From Rhizobiales bacterium NRL2 (GTDB taxonomy: Bacteria; Pseudomonadota; Alphaproteobacteria; Minwuiales; Minwuiaceae), in NCBI GenBank assembly GCA_001664005.1, contig CP016093.1, positions 3,835,031-3,899,030 of the forward strand: a stretch of 64,000 bases of DNA, in the 5' to 3' direction. A model generated the notes under the pieces. It saw nothing but the letters and a program-made list of their open reading frames with translations. It ran no database searches and was not told the origin of the DNA. The translations under genes and the position numbers were made by a program. Numbering within the stretch: position 1 is the stretch's first letter; the number at the start of each line of letters is the position of its first letter. This document shows positions 44,964 through 54,525 of this stretch, one piece after another.

Positions 44964-46583
44964 TCAGGCGGCTGCTTTCTCGGCCACGCCCGGATCCTTG
45001 GTGGCGGTGAAGCGGATCTGCGGCCAGTCCTTCTGGCCGCGGTCCAGATGCCAGGCGTTGCGCGCCAGGTAGACCGGATCGCCCTCGTGGTCGTCGGCAA
45101 TGGCGGTGTTGTTTTCGTCGCAGAACTTCTTCAGCTCGGCATGGCTGTCGGCGGAAACCCAGCGCGCGGTATACAGCTCGGCCGGCTCGAAGCGGACGGG
45201 GACGTTGTATTCCGAGCTGATCCGCTCCTGCAGCACGTCGAACTGCAGCGCGCCCAGCACGCCGACCACCCAGTCGGCGCCGAAGCGCGGCTTGAAGACG
45301 CGCGCCACGCCCTCCTCCGCCAGCTGCTGCAGCGCCGCGCCCAGGTGCTTGGCGCGCATGGGGTCGGTGGCCCGGACCCGCTGCAGCAATTCCGGCGCGA
45401 AGCTCGGCACGCCTCGGAAACGCAGCTCCTCGCCCTCTGTCAGCGTGTCGCCGATGGAGAGCTGGCCGTGGTTCGGAATGCCGATGATGTCGCCGGGCCA
45501 GGCTTCCTCGGTGGTGGCGCGGTCGCCGGCCAGGAACATCACCGGGTTGGAGACGGCGAGCGACTTGCCCGTGCGCACGTGCTTCAACCGCTGGCCGCGT
45601 TTGAAATGGCCCGAGACCATGCGCACGAAGGCGACGCGGTCGCGGTGCTTCGGGTCCATGTTCGCCTGGATCTTGAAGACGAAGCCGGCGACCTTGTCCT
45701 CCTCGGGCTGAACCATGCGGACGTCCGATTGCAGCGGGCGCGGCGGCGGCGCGAAGGCGCCCAGCGCGTCCAGCAGATCCTGCACGCCGAAGGCGTTCAG
45801 CGCGCTGCCGAAGAAGACCGGCGTCATGGTGCCGTCGCGATAGGCCTGGCGGTCGAAGGCGGGGCAGAGACCGCGCGCCATCTCGGCGGTCTCCCGCAGT
45901 TCCGCCGCCGGCCCCTCGCCCAGCAGCCGGTCGAGCTGCGCGTCCTCCAGGCCCTTCACCTCAGCGATGCGGTCGCCCTGCTTGTCCTTGGTGCGCTCCA
46001 TCAGCACCAGCCGGTCGCCCATCAGGTCGTAGCAACCCTGGAAATCGCGGCCCATGCCGATCGGCCAGTTGGCCGGGGTCACGTCGAGGGCGAGATCCTG
46101 CTCGATCTCGTCCATCAGTTCGAAGGGATCGCGCGCCTCCCGGTCCATCTTGTTGATGAAGGTGATGATGGGCACGTCACGCAGGCGGCAGACCTCGAAG
46201 AGCTTGCGCGTCTGGGGCTCGATGCCGCGCGCGGCGTCGATCACCATCACCGCCGAATCGACCGCCGTCAGCACGCGGTAGGTGTCCTCGGAAAAGTCCT
46301 CGTGGCCCGGCGTATCCAGCAGGTTGAAGGCGTGGCCGCCATAGTCGAAGGTCATCACCGAGGCGGAGACCGAGATGCCGCGCTCGCGCTCCATCTTCAT
46401 CCAGTCGGAGCGGGTGCGCCGCTGCTCGCCGCGCGCGCGGACGGCGCCCGCGGCCTGGATCGCGCCGCCGAACAGCAGCAGCTTCTCGGTCAGCGTCGTC
46501 TTGCCCGCGTCCGGGTGGGAAATGATGGCGAAGGTCCGCCGCCGGGCGGTCTCGGTCTCGATGGTGGTCATGGCGGGGGACAT
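44964..46583 (-). CDS. prfC: Peptide chain release factor 3
   Basis: A 539-residue translational GTPase that recycles RF1 and RF2 after termination. G-motifs are SHPDAGKTTLTEKLLLFGG (G1), RGISVSASVM (G2), DTPGHEDFSEDT (G3), NKMDREARDP (G4). Residues 300-530 include the beta-barrel domain and the RF3 C-domain. A second Met at 46571 is possible as start; neither has a strong RBS. The stop is 20 bases from the convergent tldD stop. Confidence 0.96.
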   Translation of the reverse strand: MSPAMTTIETETARRRTFAIISHPDAGKTTLTEKLLLFGGAIQAAGAVRARGEQRRTRSDWMKMERERGISVSASVMTFDYGGHAFNLLDTPGHEDFSEDTYRVLTAVDSAVMVIDAARGIEPQTRKLFEVCRLRDVPIITFINKMDREARDPFELMDEIEQDLALDVTPANWPIGMGRDFQGCYDLMGDRLVLMERTKDKQGDRIAEVKGLEDAQLDRLLGEGPAAELRETAEMARGLCPAFDRQAYRDGTMTPVFFGSALNAFGVQDLLDALGAFAPPPRPLQSDVRMVQPEEDKVAGFVFKIQANMDPKHRDRVAFVRMVSGHFKRGQRLKHVRTGKSLAVSNPVMFLAGDRATTEEAWPGDIIGIPNHGQLSIGDTLTEGEELRFRGVPSFAPELLQRVRATDPMRAKHLGAALQQLAEEGVARVFKPRFGADWVVGVLGALQFDVLQERISSEYNVPVRFEPAELYTARWVSADSHAELKKFCDENNTAIADDHEGDPVYLARNAWHLDRGQKDWPQIRFTATKDPGVAEKAAA

Positions 46584-46633
46584 AGTGGATTTCGGCCCGC
46601 GCGGGAAGTGCGGCGATGCCTGGTCGCCGCGCC

Positions 46634-47257
46634 CTACGCCCTTCGCACCGCCGCCGTCAGCAGCCCCGCGCCGATCAGGAAGCCGCCGCCGATGCGGTTG
46701 ACCAGGCGCATGGTCGCGGGCTGTCGAAAGCGGGCACGGAGCGTCCCCGCCGCCATGGCCCAGAGCGCGACATTGACCCCGGCGAGGATGACGAAAGTCG
46801 CCTCCAGCACCACGAACTGCATGAGCACCGGCGCGGCCGGGTCGACGAACTGCGGCACGAAGGCGACGAAGAAGACGATGCCCTTCGGGTTGAGCGCCGT
46901 GACGACGAAACTCTGCAGGAAGACCGATTGCATGCTGGCCGGAGCGATGCGCTGTTCGAGCGCCGCCGGATCGGGCTTCGCCCGCCAGAGCTTCACGCCG
47001 AGCCAGATCAGATAGGCGGCGCCCACGAGCTTCAGCGCGGTGAACAGCGTCGCCGAGGCCGCCAGAACCGCGCCCGCACCGGCCAGCGAGACGGTCATGG
47101 CCGTGAAGTCGCCCAGCATGGTGCCCGGCACGGTGCCGAGCGCCGTCCGCCGGCCGCCGTTCAGCGCGTGCGAGACGGCCAGCATGACTGTCGGTCCCGG
47201 CACCGCAAGCAACGCCGCGCTGGCGAGGACGAAGGCGATCCAGAGTTCAAGCGGCAT
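46634..47257 (-). CDS. LysE family translocator
   Basis: A 207-residue exporter with six helices, beginning LELWIAFVLASAALLAVPGPTVMLAVSHALNGG, the LysE/RhtB family signature, then LVGAAYLIWLGVKLWRAK. These proteins export amino acids such as lysine, threonine or homoserine. GGAG lies 7 bases before the ATG. It is on the same strand as prfC, 51 bases upstream. Confidence 0.93.
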   Translation of the reverse strand: MPLELWIAFVLASAALLAVPGPTVMLAVSHALNGGRRTALGTVPGTMLGDFTAMTVSLAGAGAVLAASATLFTALKLVGAAYLIWLGVKLWRAKPDPAALEQRIAPASMQSVFLQSFVVTALNPKGIVFFVAFVPQFVDPAAPVLMQFVVLEATFVILAGVNVALWAMAAGTLRARFRQPATMRLVNRIGGGFLIGAGLLTAAVRRA

Positions 47258-47317
47258 GGGCAGGCTCCGTCAATTCAGCCACCTGACTGAATGCAGAAGC
47301 CGGCGCTCGCCGCAAGC

Positions 47318-47641
47318 CTATTGATCCACCTCGATCTCGAGCGCGAGCAGGATCGCGCTCCAGCTCTTGCCGTGGCCGTCGAGGTTGAGCGAGCCGTTGA
47401 CGCCGCCGTCCAGCGCGCTTTCGAGAACGAAGTTCAGGCCGTGCAGGTGTGGGATCTCGTGGCGGACCACCCGGCCTTTCACCTGTGCGCCGAAATGCGC
47501 CTTTACCGCCTCGGTCGTGACCTGGTCGCGGACCAGTTGCCAATCGGCAGGGTCATGGACCCAGAGCGAGATGTTGGAGGTGTCGCCCTTGTCACCGGCG
47601 CGGGCATGGGCGATCTCGCGGAGTTCGATCCGGCGGGTCAT
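47318..47641 (-). CDS. AtuA-related small subunit-like protein
   Basis: A 107-residue protein that matches the C-terminal segment seen in AtuA-type proteins: RRIELREIAHARAGDKGDTSNISLWV, then GLNFVLESALDGGVNGSLNLDGHGKSWSAILLALEIEV. In many bacteria the domain is a separate short gene next to the DUF1446/AtuA gene, as here. The function is not established; atu genes act in acyclic terpene catabolism in Pseudomonas. It is separated from the larger gene by 121 bases that contain two REP-like hairpins. Confidence 0.85.
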   Translation of the reverse strand: MTRRIELREIAHARAGDKGDTSNISLWVHDPADWQLVRDQVTTEAVKAHFGAQVKGRVVRHEIPHLHGLNFVLESALDGGVNGSLNLDGHGKSWSAILLALEIEVDQ

Positions 47642-47673
47642 CGGGTCCGCATCGGGATCGCAAATGACACGGC

Positions 47674-47738
47674 GTCCTGGGGCTCGACCCCAGGACCCAG
47701 TCTTTGTGTTCGCTGGACCCTTGGATCAAGTCCAAGGG
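47674..47738. repeat. Two perfect hairpins inside the AtuA-like operon
   Basis: GTCCTGGGG-CTCGA-CCCCAGGAC (47674-47696) has a 9-base-pair stem and CCCTTGGA-TCAAG-TCCAAGGG (47718-47738) has an 8-base-pair stem. The CCTTGGATCAAGTCCAAGG sequence is a widespread alphaproteobacterial palindrome. They lie between two genes of one operon rather than at its end and have no T-run, so REP-like element is a better label than terminator. Confidence 0.7.
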
Positions 47739-47762
47739 CGCCGGGAAAGAATTGCGGGACGC

Positions 47763-49091
47763 TCACCCGAACACCTCCACGCGGGTCGGCACGTCGGACC
47801 GCGGCAGGAAGGCGTCGTGGGTGACGACCGACGGCGTGACCCGCCCGCGGAAGCCGCCGCCGCCCGCCGGGCCGCAGCAGAGCAGCGATTCAACCTCCCA
47901 GAGCAGCGTCTCCGCCCGTTCCCGTTCGCGGAAGCGGCCGGCGACCCGGAGACGCACATCGGTCCCCTCGGGCGCGACGCCGTGGTCGTGGTGCCGGTGC
48001 AGTGACTGCACCCCGATCAGGTCGAGGCGCAGATCCTCGGTAAAGCCGTGCACCCGGCGCAGGCGTTCTTCCGTGACCTCGCCGGCCAGCCGGGCCCGGC
48101 CGGCGGCGCCGCGGCCGGCATAGGAGACCTCGCCCTCGGCCAGGAAACCGCCGTCGAAAGCGACGGTGACCTTCAGCGTCTCCGGCCGGGCCGCGCCGCC
48201 CGCGCCGGAGAGCGCCACGACGTCGCCGCCCCGGTCATCGAGCTGCACGCCCGAGAAGTCGGCGGTGACGTCCGGCGTCAGATAGCGCGCCGGGTCGTGC
48301 ACCTCGTAGAGCAGCTGTTCCTTGACCGTCGCCGCCGTGACCATGCCGCCCGTGTCCGCCAGCTTGGTCAGTTCGAACGTGCCGTCGGCGGCGACCTCGG
48401 CCAGCGGATAGCCGACCCGGGCGAGACCGGGCACTTCCTTGTGGCCCGGATCGGCGAAATAGCCGCCCGTGACCTGGGTGCCGCATTCCAGCAGGTGCCC
48501 GACCAGGGTGCCCGCGCCCAGCAGCGGCCAGTCGTCCGCCGCCCAGCCGAAGCGGTGGCGCAGCACCGAGAGGAACAGCGCCGGGTCGGCGATGCGTCCG
48601 CCGATCACCAGCGAGACGCCGGCTTGCAGCGCCGGCAGCAGGGCGTCGGTACCGAGATAGGCGTTGGCGCCGAGCAGTTCCCGGCCGACATCGGCCACGG
48701 TCAGCCGGCCGCCGTCGAGCGGCGTCTCCGGCCCGATCAGCGCGGTGACGTCATCGCCCAGCACCGCGGCGGCGCGGCCGCCGTCCACGCCCAGCGCCAT
48801 GGCGACCTCGGCGGCGCGGCGCGGATTGGCGACGCCCATATTGGTGACGATGGTGCAACCGCCGGCGATGCAGAGCGGCCAGACGGCCTTCAGCCGCGCC
48901 TCCAGCTGCGGGTTGAAACCCTTCGCCGGGTCCAGCTTGCGGTCGCGATGGCCGAAGGCCAGCGTCCGCTCGCCCACGCATTCGAACACCAGCGCGTCGA
49001 GCCGGCCGTCACGGGCGAGATCGACGGCGCCGTCCAGCCGGTCGGCGGAGAACCCCGCCCCACAGCCGATCCGGACGGCGCCCCCGTTCAC
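47763..49091 (-). CDS. DUF1446/AtuA family protein
   Basis: A 442-residue protein of the AtuA family (Pseudomonas acyclic terpene utilisation). Visible parts are IGCGAGFSADRLDGAVDLAR, TNMGVANPRRAAEVAM, LLGANAYLGTDALLPALQAG and VGHLLECGTQVTGGYFADPG. The start is GTG with a 4-base overlap with the end of the enoyl-CoA hydratase gene, so the two are translated together. The enzyme reaction is not known; the neighbourhood suggests catabolism of a branched acyl-CoA. The lone small AtuA-like gene lies after a repeat. Confidence 0.9.
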   Translation of the reverse strand: MNGGAVRIGCGAGFSADRLDGAVDLARDGRLDALVFECVGERTLAFGHRDRKLDPAKGFNPQLEARLKAVWPLCIAGGCTIVTNMGVANPRRAAEVAMALGVDGGRAAAVLGDDVTALIGPETPLDGGRLTVADVGRELLGANAYLGTDALLPALQAGVSLVIGGRIADPALFLSVLRHRFGWAADDWPLLGAGTLVGHLLECGTQVTGGYFADPGHKEVPGLARVGYPLAEVAADGTFELTKLADTGGMVTAATVKEQLLYEVHDPARYLTPDVTADFSGVQLDDRGGDVVALSGAGGAARPETLKVTVAFDGGFLAEGEVSYAGRGAAGRARLAGEVTEERLRRVHGFTEDLRLDLIGVQSLHRHHDHGVAPEGTDVRLRVAGRFRERERAETLLWEVESLLCCGPAGGGGFRGRVTPSVVTHDAFLPRSDVPTRVEVFG

Positions 49092-49855
49092 TTCGCGAAG
49101 TCGTCGCGCGCGGCCCGCGCCGCCGAAAGCCCCCCGGCGAGCCAGCTCTGGTCGGCATCGGCATAGCTTGCGGTCTTGTTCAGCGCGTTGGCGGTGTTGT
49201 TGACCGCCTCCTTGACCATGCGCACGGCGACCGCCGGCATGGAGGCGGCGCGCTCAGCCATCTCGATCGCCTTGTCCTTCGCCTTGCCGTCCTCGGCGAC
49301 CTCGTCGACCAGGCCCCAGTCGAGCGCCTGATCCGACTGCATCCGCTCGCAGAGGATGATGATGCGCTTGGCCCGGGCCGGCCCCACCAGGCGCGTCAGC
49401 CGCGGCTGGGCGTTCCACTGCAGGTTCAGGCCGATCTTGATCTCGGGCACGTAGAAGTAGCAGGACTTGCCCATCACCCGCCAATCCATCGCCAACGGCA
49501 GGGCGAGACCAGCGCCGACGGCGAGGCCTTCCATCGCCGCGACCGTGATCTGCGGCATGGTCTCCCAAGCGTCGCACATCTTGCCGCCGAGGAAGAAGCG
49601 GTCGCGGATCTGGACGTCCGTCATCCCCTCGGTCTGCCACATTTCCGTGTCCGTCAGGTCGGCGCCCGACGAGAAGTACTTCTCGTTGCCGGCGAGCACG
49701 ACCGCCTGGGTCTCCTGATCGTTGTGGAAGCTTTTCGCCACCTCGGTCATTTCCCGGATCAGCGGCGGGTTGAAGGCGTTGAGCTTCTCGCCGCGGTCCA
49801 TGGTGACGACCGCGACCGGTCCCCGTTTCTTGATCTCGCAGAATTTCCAGCCCAT
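49088..49855 (-). CDS. Enoyl-CoA hydratase/isomerase family protein
   Basis: A 255-residue crotonase-fold protein (FSSGADLTDTEM and MEGLAVGAGLALPLAMDWRVM oxyanion motifs; VPEIKIGLNLQWNA with the Glu region). An ATG pair begins it: 49858 sits too near the GGGGAGG, so 49855 is used. It is the first gene of the run with the AtuA-like genes, whose start overlaps its stop by 4 bases. Confidence 0.9.
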   Translation of the reverse strand: MGWKFCEIKKRGPVAVVTMDRGEKLNAFNPPLIREMTEVAKSFHNDQETQAVVLAGNEKYFSSGADLTDTEMWQTEGMTDVQIRDRFFLGGKMCDAWETMPQITVAAMEGLAVGAGLALPLAMDWRVMGKSCYFYVPEIKIGLNLQWNAQPRLTRLVGPARAKRIIILCERMQSDQALDWGLVDEVAEDGKAKDKAIEMAERAASMPAVAVRMVKEAVNNTANALNKTASYADADQSWLAGGLSAARAARDDFAK

Positions 49856-49890
49856 CATTTCCTCCCCAGGTGAATGGCTACGCGCCCTGT

Positions 49891-51309
49891 CTAACCTTCC
49901 ACCCAGGCGATGCGAAGGATATTCGTCGCGCCCGGCGTCCCGAAGGGCACGCCCGCCGTGATCACCAGGCGCTGGCCGGATTCGGCCAGTTTCTCCCGCT
50001 TCGCGATGCGGCAGGCGCGGTCGACCATGTCGGCGAAGTCGCGCGCGTCCTCCGTCAGCACCGGCCTGACGCCCCAGGCCAGCGCCAGCCGCCGCGAGGT
50101 CTCCAGCCTGGGCGTCAGGCAGAGAATCGGCTTGGCCGGGCGTTCCCGGGCGGCGCGGAACGAAGTCGAGCCGGACGTGGTGTAGGTGACGATGGCCGCG
50201 GCGTTGACGGTTTCCGCGACCTGGCGGGCGGCGGCGGTGATGGCGTCCGCGGCGGTCGCCTCCGGCACCGCGCGGTCGGCCTCCATCATGGTGCGGTAGT
50301 GGGCGTCGTTCTCGGTCGCCTGGATGACGTCGTTCATCGTCGTGACAGCCTCGACGGGGAACTCGCCCACCGCCGTCTCGGCCGACAGCATCACCGCGTC
50401 GGCGCCGTCATAGACGGCCGTTGCGACGTCGGAAACCTCGGCCCGGGTCGGAAACGGGCTGCTGACCATGGATTCGAGCATCTGTGTCGCCACCACCACG
50501 GTCTTGCCCGCCGCCCGGGCCTGCCGCACCAGAGACTTCTGGAGCACCGGCACCCGCTCCACCGGCGTTTCCACGCCCAGGTCGCCGCGCGCGATCATGA
50601 CGCCGTCGGAGAGGTCAAGGATTTCCTGGAAGTGCTCGACGGCCGATGGCTTCTCGATCTTGGCCATGACCAGGGCCTGCCCGCCGGCCAGCTTGCGCGC
50701 CTCGGCCACATCCTCGGGACGTTGCACGAAGCTCAGCGCCAGCCAGTCGACGCCCAGCGAGATCGCGAACTCCAGGTCCCTGCGGTCCTTGTCGGACAGC
50801 GCCGCCAGGGGCAGCACGACGTCAGGCACGTTGACGCCCTTGTGGTTGGAGAGCTTCGAGCCCTGCAGCACCTCGGTTTCGGCCGACTTGCCGTCGCAGT
50901 CCAGCACCTTCAGCCGCACCCGGCCGTCGTCCAGCAGCAGATGCGATCCCTTTTCAAGCACCTTGAAGATTTCCGGATGGGGAAGCTGCACCCGCTTCTC
51001 GTCGCCCATGGCGTCGTCCAGGTCGAGACGCAGCTTGCGGCCGCGCTTCAGTTCGATTCCGCCATGCTCGAACTCGCCGATCCTGAGCTTGGGCCCCTGC
51101 AGGTCGGCCAGAATGCCGATGGGGTGGCCCCGCGCCTCCTCCAGCGCGCGCACGACGCGGTGCCGCCGCCGGTGATCGGCATGGCTGCCATGGCTGAAAT
51201 TGAAGCGGAAGACGTCGACGCCGGCGTCGAACAGGCTGGCGATGCGCGCCGCCGTCGAAGTGCCGGGCCCCAGCGTGGCAAGGATCTTGGTCTGGCGGTT
51301 ACGGTGCAT
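49891..51309 (-). CDS. pyk: Pyruvate kinase
   Basis: A 472-residue glycolytic enzyme that makes ATP and pyruvate from phosphoenolpyruvate. Motifs are TKILATLGPGTS, DVFRFNFSHGSH, ADLQGPKLRIG, LVMAKIEKPSAVEHFQEI with the catalytic Lys, DGVMIARGDLGVE and QMLESM. It overlaps the glycerate 2-kinase stop by 11 bases, so both steps near the end of glycerate-to-pyruvate metabolism are translated together. Confidence 0.96.
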   Translation of the reverse strand: MHRNRQTKILATLGPGTSTAARIASLFDAGVDVFRFNFSHGSHADHRRRHRVVRALEEARGHPIGILADLQGPKLRIGEFEHGGIELKRGRKLRLDLDDAMGDEKRVQLPHPEIFKVLEKGSHLLLDDGRVRLKVLDCDGKSAETEVLQGSKLSNHKGVNVPDVVLPLAALSDKDRRDLEFAISLGVDWLALSFVQRPEDVAEARKLAGGQALVMAKIEKPSAVEHFQEILDLSDGVMIARGDLGVETPVERVPVLQKSLVRQARAAGKTVVVATQMLESMVSSPFPTRAEVSDVATAVYDGADAVMLSAETAVGEFPVEAVTTMNDVIQATENDAHYRTMMEADRAVPEATAADAITAAARQVAETVNAAAIVTYTTSGSTSFRAARERPAKPILCLTPRLETSRRLALAWGVRPVLTEDARDFADMVDRACRIAKREKLAESGQRLVITAGVPFGTPGATNILRIAWVEG

Positions 51310-52573
51310 GGAACTTTCCCGCTCTTGAACGAATGATGATCGCACGGAAGTCGTTGACGTTGGTGAATGTCGGGCCGGTTGCGACAAGATCGCCCAGCCG
51401 TTCGAAGGCCCGGTGCGTGTCGTTTTCCGCCAGCGCCCGGCCGAGATCGATCCCGGCTTCGCGCGCCCGGAACCAGGTCGACGGATCGACGATCGCACCG
51501 GCGGCTTCGCCGGCCCCGTCCACGCCGTCGGTATCGGCCGCGAGCGCGCTGATCCCGCCGGCGCCGCCCAGCGCCAGGGCCAGCGCCATGGCGTATTCGC
51601 GGTTCGGGCCGCCGAGCCCCTCGGCGTTCCGCACCGTGACCGTCAGTTCGCCGCCCGAGAGGATGAGACTGTCGCCCGGTTCGTGCTGAAGTCTGCGCGC
51701 CATGTCGGCGTGGCCGGGGGCGCGGTCGCGGGCTTCCCCTTCCAGCGCGTCGCCTAGATCGATCACCCGCAGCCCCTCGGCCTCGGCCAGCGCCTTCGCG
51801 GCATCCAGCGCATCGCGGGGCCGCGCGATCAGGCGGTAGTCGCTTTCGGGAAGGGCGATATCTTGCCTTTCGGCTTCCTTCGCCAGATGGCGGCTGACTT
51901 CGGCCGGCGGCGCGATCCCGTATCTTGCCAGCACGGCGAGGGCATCGGCGGGTGAGGTCGGGTCGGGTACGGTGGGTCCCGACGCGATCACCGCCGGATC
52001 GTCGCCGACCACGTCCGAGATCGCCAGGGTGACGACCTTCGCCGGTGCGGCGGCGCGGGCCAGACCGCCGCCCTTGATGGCCGAAAGCCGGCGGCGGACG
52101 GTGTTGATCGCCCCGATCGGCGCGCCGCAGCGGAGCAGGTCCCGCGTGACCTGCTGCTTGGCCGCCAGGCTCACGCCTTCCGCCGGACAGGTCAGCAGGG
52201 CGGAGCCCCCGCCGGAAAGCAGGCAGATGACCTGATCCTCGGGGCCCAGGCCGCTGACCAGATCGAGTATCTCGCGCGCGGCCGCCAGGCCCCGCTCGTC
52301 CGGGACCGGATGCGCGGCTTCGACGACCCGGATATGGCGGGTCGGGCGGGCGTAGCCGTCGCGGGTGACGACCAGACCCTCCACGTCGCCGCGCCAGGCG
52401 GCCTCGAAGGCCTCCGCCATGGCGCCGGCGGCCTTGCCCGCGCCTACGACCACGTTCCGTCCGCTCCCCGGCGATGGCAGGTGACCGCCAAGGCAGTTCG
52501 CCGGCCGCGCGCGATCGACCGCGGCCTCGAACAGTCTCAGCAGACAGGCCCTGTCCACTTCCCTGGCACTCAT
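51299..52573 (-). CDS. Glycerate 2-kinase (MOFRL/TtuD family)
   Basis: A 424-residue kinase that turns glycerate into 2-phosphoglycerate. Features are VVVGAGKAAGAMAEAFEAAW, ICLLSGGGSALL, INTVRRRLSAIKGGGLARAA, VTLAISDVVGDDPAVIASGPT and LILSGGELTVTV with AADTDGVDG near the end. GGGAAG precedes the ATG. Pairing with pyruvate kinase suits catabolism of glycerate from hydroxypyruvate, tartrate or glyoxylate routes. Confidence 0.93.
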   Translation of the reverse strand: MSAREVDRACLLRLFEAAVDRARPANCLGGHLPSPGSGRNVVVGAGKAAGAMAEAFEAAWRGDVEGLVVTRDGYARPTRHIRVVEAAHPVPDERGLAAAREILDLVSGLGPEDQVICLLSGGGSALLTCPAEGVSLAAKQQVTRDLLRCGAPIGAINTVRRRLSAIKGGGLARAAAPAKVVTLAISDVVGDDPAVIASGPTVPDPTSPADALAVLARYGIAPPAEVSRHLAKEAERQDIALPESDYRLIARPRDALDAAKALAEAEGLRVIDLGDALEGEARDRAPGHADMARRLQHEPGDSLILSGGELTVTVRNAEGLGGPNREYAMALALALGGAGGISALAADTDGVDGAGEAAGAIVDPSTWFRAREAGIDLGRALAENDTHRAFERLGDLVATGPTFTNVNDFRAIIIRSRAGKFHAP

Positions 52574-52715
52574 GCGAACTTCCCACCGTGCTCTGCACCC
52601 GTTGCGCGCAGCACCATAGGAACTCGCACTGGCCTCCGCCACGGGGAAGGAAGACGATATTGGCTGCAGGCGGTGACTTAGCGCATGCGAAATTGCTGCT
52701 AGGATCGGATGCAGC

Positions 52716-54518
52716 ATGGGAGGGCCGGGATCTCGAATGGCCGGATTGAGCACATTCTGGGTGGCGCACGATCGAGGCGAGTCGCCCGAGGCGGTGCAGA
52801 TCCGCGTCCAGCAGATGGCGGTCATCGTCCGCCGCGCACCGCTGATGTTCCTGGCGGTCGCCTTCAACGCCATCCTGACCGCCGCCATCGGCGCCGACGC
52901 GCAGGATCGGGAGATCGCCATCGCCTGGGCGGGAACGCTGTCGGTACTCTCCGGGATCGGTTACCTGCAATGGCGTACTCGGCGGCGTTCGCAGACGCCG
53001 GACTATGTCAGCGACCGCGGGCCGCGCCGCCTGGCCAGGATCGCGGCGGTGCAGGGCCTGCTGTGGGGCGGCGGCGCCGCCATCCTTATCCCGGAAGCGC
53101 CAGTCCCCGAACAGGTCATCATCGGCCTCATCGTCGCCGGCATGGGCGCGGGCGGGGCCACGGTGCTGTCGGTGGTGCCGCTGGCGGCCATCGGCTTCAC
53201 GGTGGGCTGCGTGCTGCCGGTGGCGATCCGGTTTGCGCTGATCGGCGACGCCATCTACCTGATGCTGACGGCGATGAACCTGCTGTTCATTCCGGTCCTG
53301 CTGGTGATGGCGCGCAGCGTCTATATCTCCTTCGTCGATTCGATCCGCGCACGGGTCGCCAATGACGAGCTGCTGGCGGAACTGTCCGAGGCCCGCATGA
53401 GCCTGCTCGACGCCATCGCGCACAGTTCCGAGGGCTTCGCCCAGTTCGACGAGGACGACCGCATGGTCGTCGCCAACGACCGCTTCGCCGACTTCCTGGG
53501 CATCGATCATGAGCGCATGAAGCCGGGGACGGCCTTCGTCGACATGCTACGCCACGCCGCCCTGCCCCGGCGGGTGGAGGAAGGCGAGGTCAGCCGCACG
53601 TCCTGGATCGAGGAGACAATGGCCGCGCGCAGCGGTCCGGGCTCGGCGCAGGTGGAAGAGATGGCCGACGGCCGCTGGGTCGGCGTCTACCACAACCGCA
53701 CCAGCCGCGGCGGCATGGTATCCACCGTGGTCGACCTGACGGCGATGAAGCAGAACGAGACGGAACTGGTCCGCGCCAAGGTGGAGGCGGAAGCGGCCGA
53801 CCGCGCCAAGTCGGAATTCCTCGCGCTGATGAGCCACGAGCTCCGCACGCCGCTGAACGCCATTCTCGGGTTCGCCGAACTGTTCATGGATGAGGGCTTC
53901 GGTCCCCTGCCCGATCCGCGCTACCGCAAGCACGCCAGCGACATCCACGCCAGTGGCGCCCACCTGCTGGAGATCATCAACGAGATCCTCGACCTGTCGA
54001 AGATGCAGGCGGGCTATTTCGAGCTGCAGGAGAGCGTCGTCGACCTGAACGAGCCGATCCGCTCGGTCGTGCGGATGCTGCACGAGCGCGCCGACCGCAA
54101 GCACCTGCGACTGGTCACCGACTTCGACCCCGAGGTGCCGCCCGTCGTCGCGGACCAGCGGACGGTGAAGCAGATGGTGATCAACCTGGTCGGCAACGCC
54201 ATCAAGTTCAGCCGCACGCCGTCCGACATCCGCATCAGCACCCGGTTGACCGACAGCGGCGAGGTCGCCATCGCGGTCGCCGATCGCGGCATCGGCGTCG
54301 CCGCCGCCGACATCCCCCGGATTCTCCAGCCATTCGGCCAGGTCGAATCCGTGATCAACCGTCACGAGCAGGAAGGAACCGGCCTCGGGCTCTATCTGGT
54401 CAAGCAGTTGATCGAACTGCATGGCGGACGCATCGAGTTCCGCTCGGAGCCCGGCCGGGGCTCGACGGTCACGCTGTTCCTGCCGGCCGGGCGACGGGTC
54501 GACGCGGCGGCGCAGTAG
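52716..54518 (+). CDS. Membrane PAS-domain sensor histidine kinase
   Basis: A 600-residue sensor kinase. The first 220 residues contain about five or six membrane helices. A PAS domain follows (LLDAIAHSSEGFAQFDEDDR, then FADFLGIDHERMKPG), then HisKA with the phosphoacceptor in FLALMSHELRTPLNAILGF and HATPase (NLVGNAIKFSRTPSDI, VADRGIGVAAAD, GTGLGLYLVKQL). No response regulator lies next to it, so it is an orphan here. Start choice between 52716 and 52737 is uncertain. It is divergent from the glycerate kinase gene. Confidence 0.92.
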   Translation: MGGPGSRMAGLSTFWVAHDRGESPEAVQIRVQQMAVIVRRAPLMFLAVAFNAILTAAIGADAQDREIAIAWAGTLSVLSGIGYLQWRTRRRSQTPDYVSDRGPRRLARIAAVQGLLWGGGAAILIPEAPVPEQVIIGLIVAGMGAGGATVLSVVPLAAIGFTVGCVLPVAIRFALIGDAIYLMLTAMNLLFIPVLLVMARSVYISFVDSIRARVANDELLAELSEARMSLLDAIAHSSEGFAQFDEDDRMVVANDRFADFLGIDHERMKPGTAFVDMLRHAALPRRVEEGEVSRTSWIEETMAARSGPGSAQVEEMADGRWVGVYHNRTSRGGMVSTVVDLTAMKQNETELVRAKVEAEAADRAKSEFLALMSHELRTPLNAILGFAELFMDEGFGPLPDPRYRKHASDIHASGAHLLEIINEILDLSKMQAGYFELQESVVDLNEPIRSVVRMLHERADRKHLRLVTDFDPEVPPVVADQRTVKQMVINLVGNAIKFSRTPSDIRISTRLTDSGEVAIAVADRGIGVAAADIPRILQPFGQVESVINRHEQEGTGLGLYLVKQLIELHGGRIEFRSEPGRGSTVTLFLPAGRRVDAAAQ

Positions 54519-54525
54519 GCGTCGT

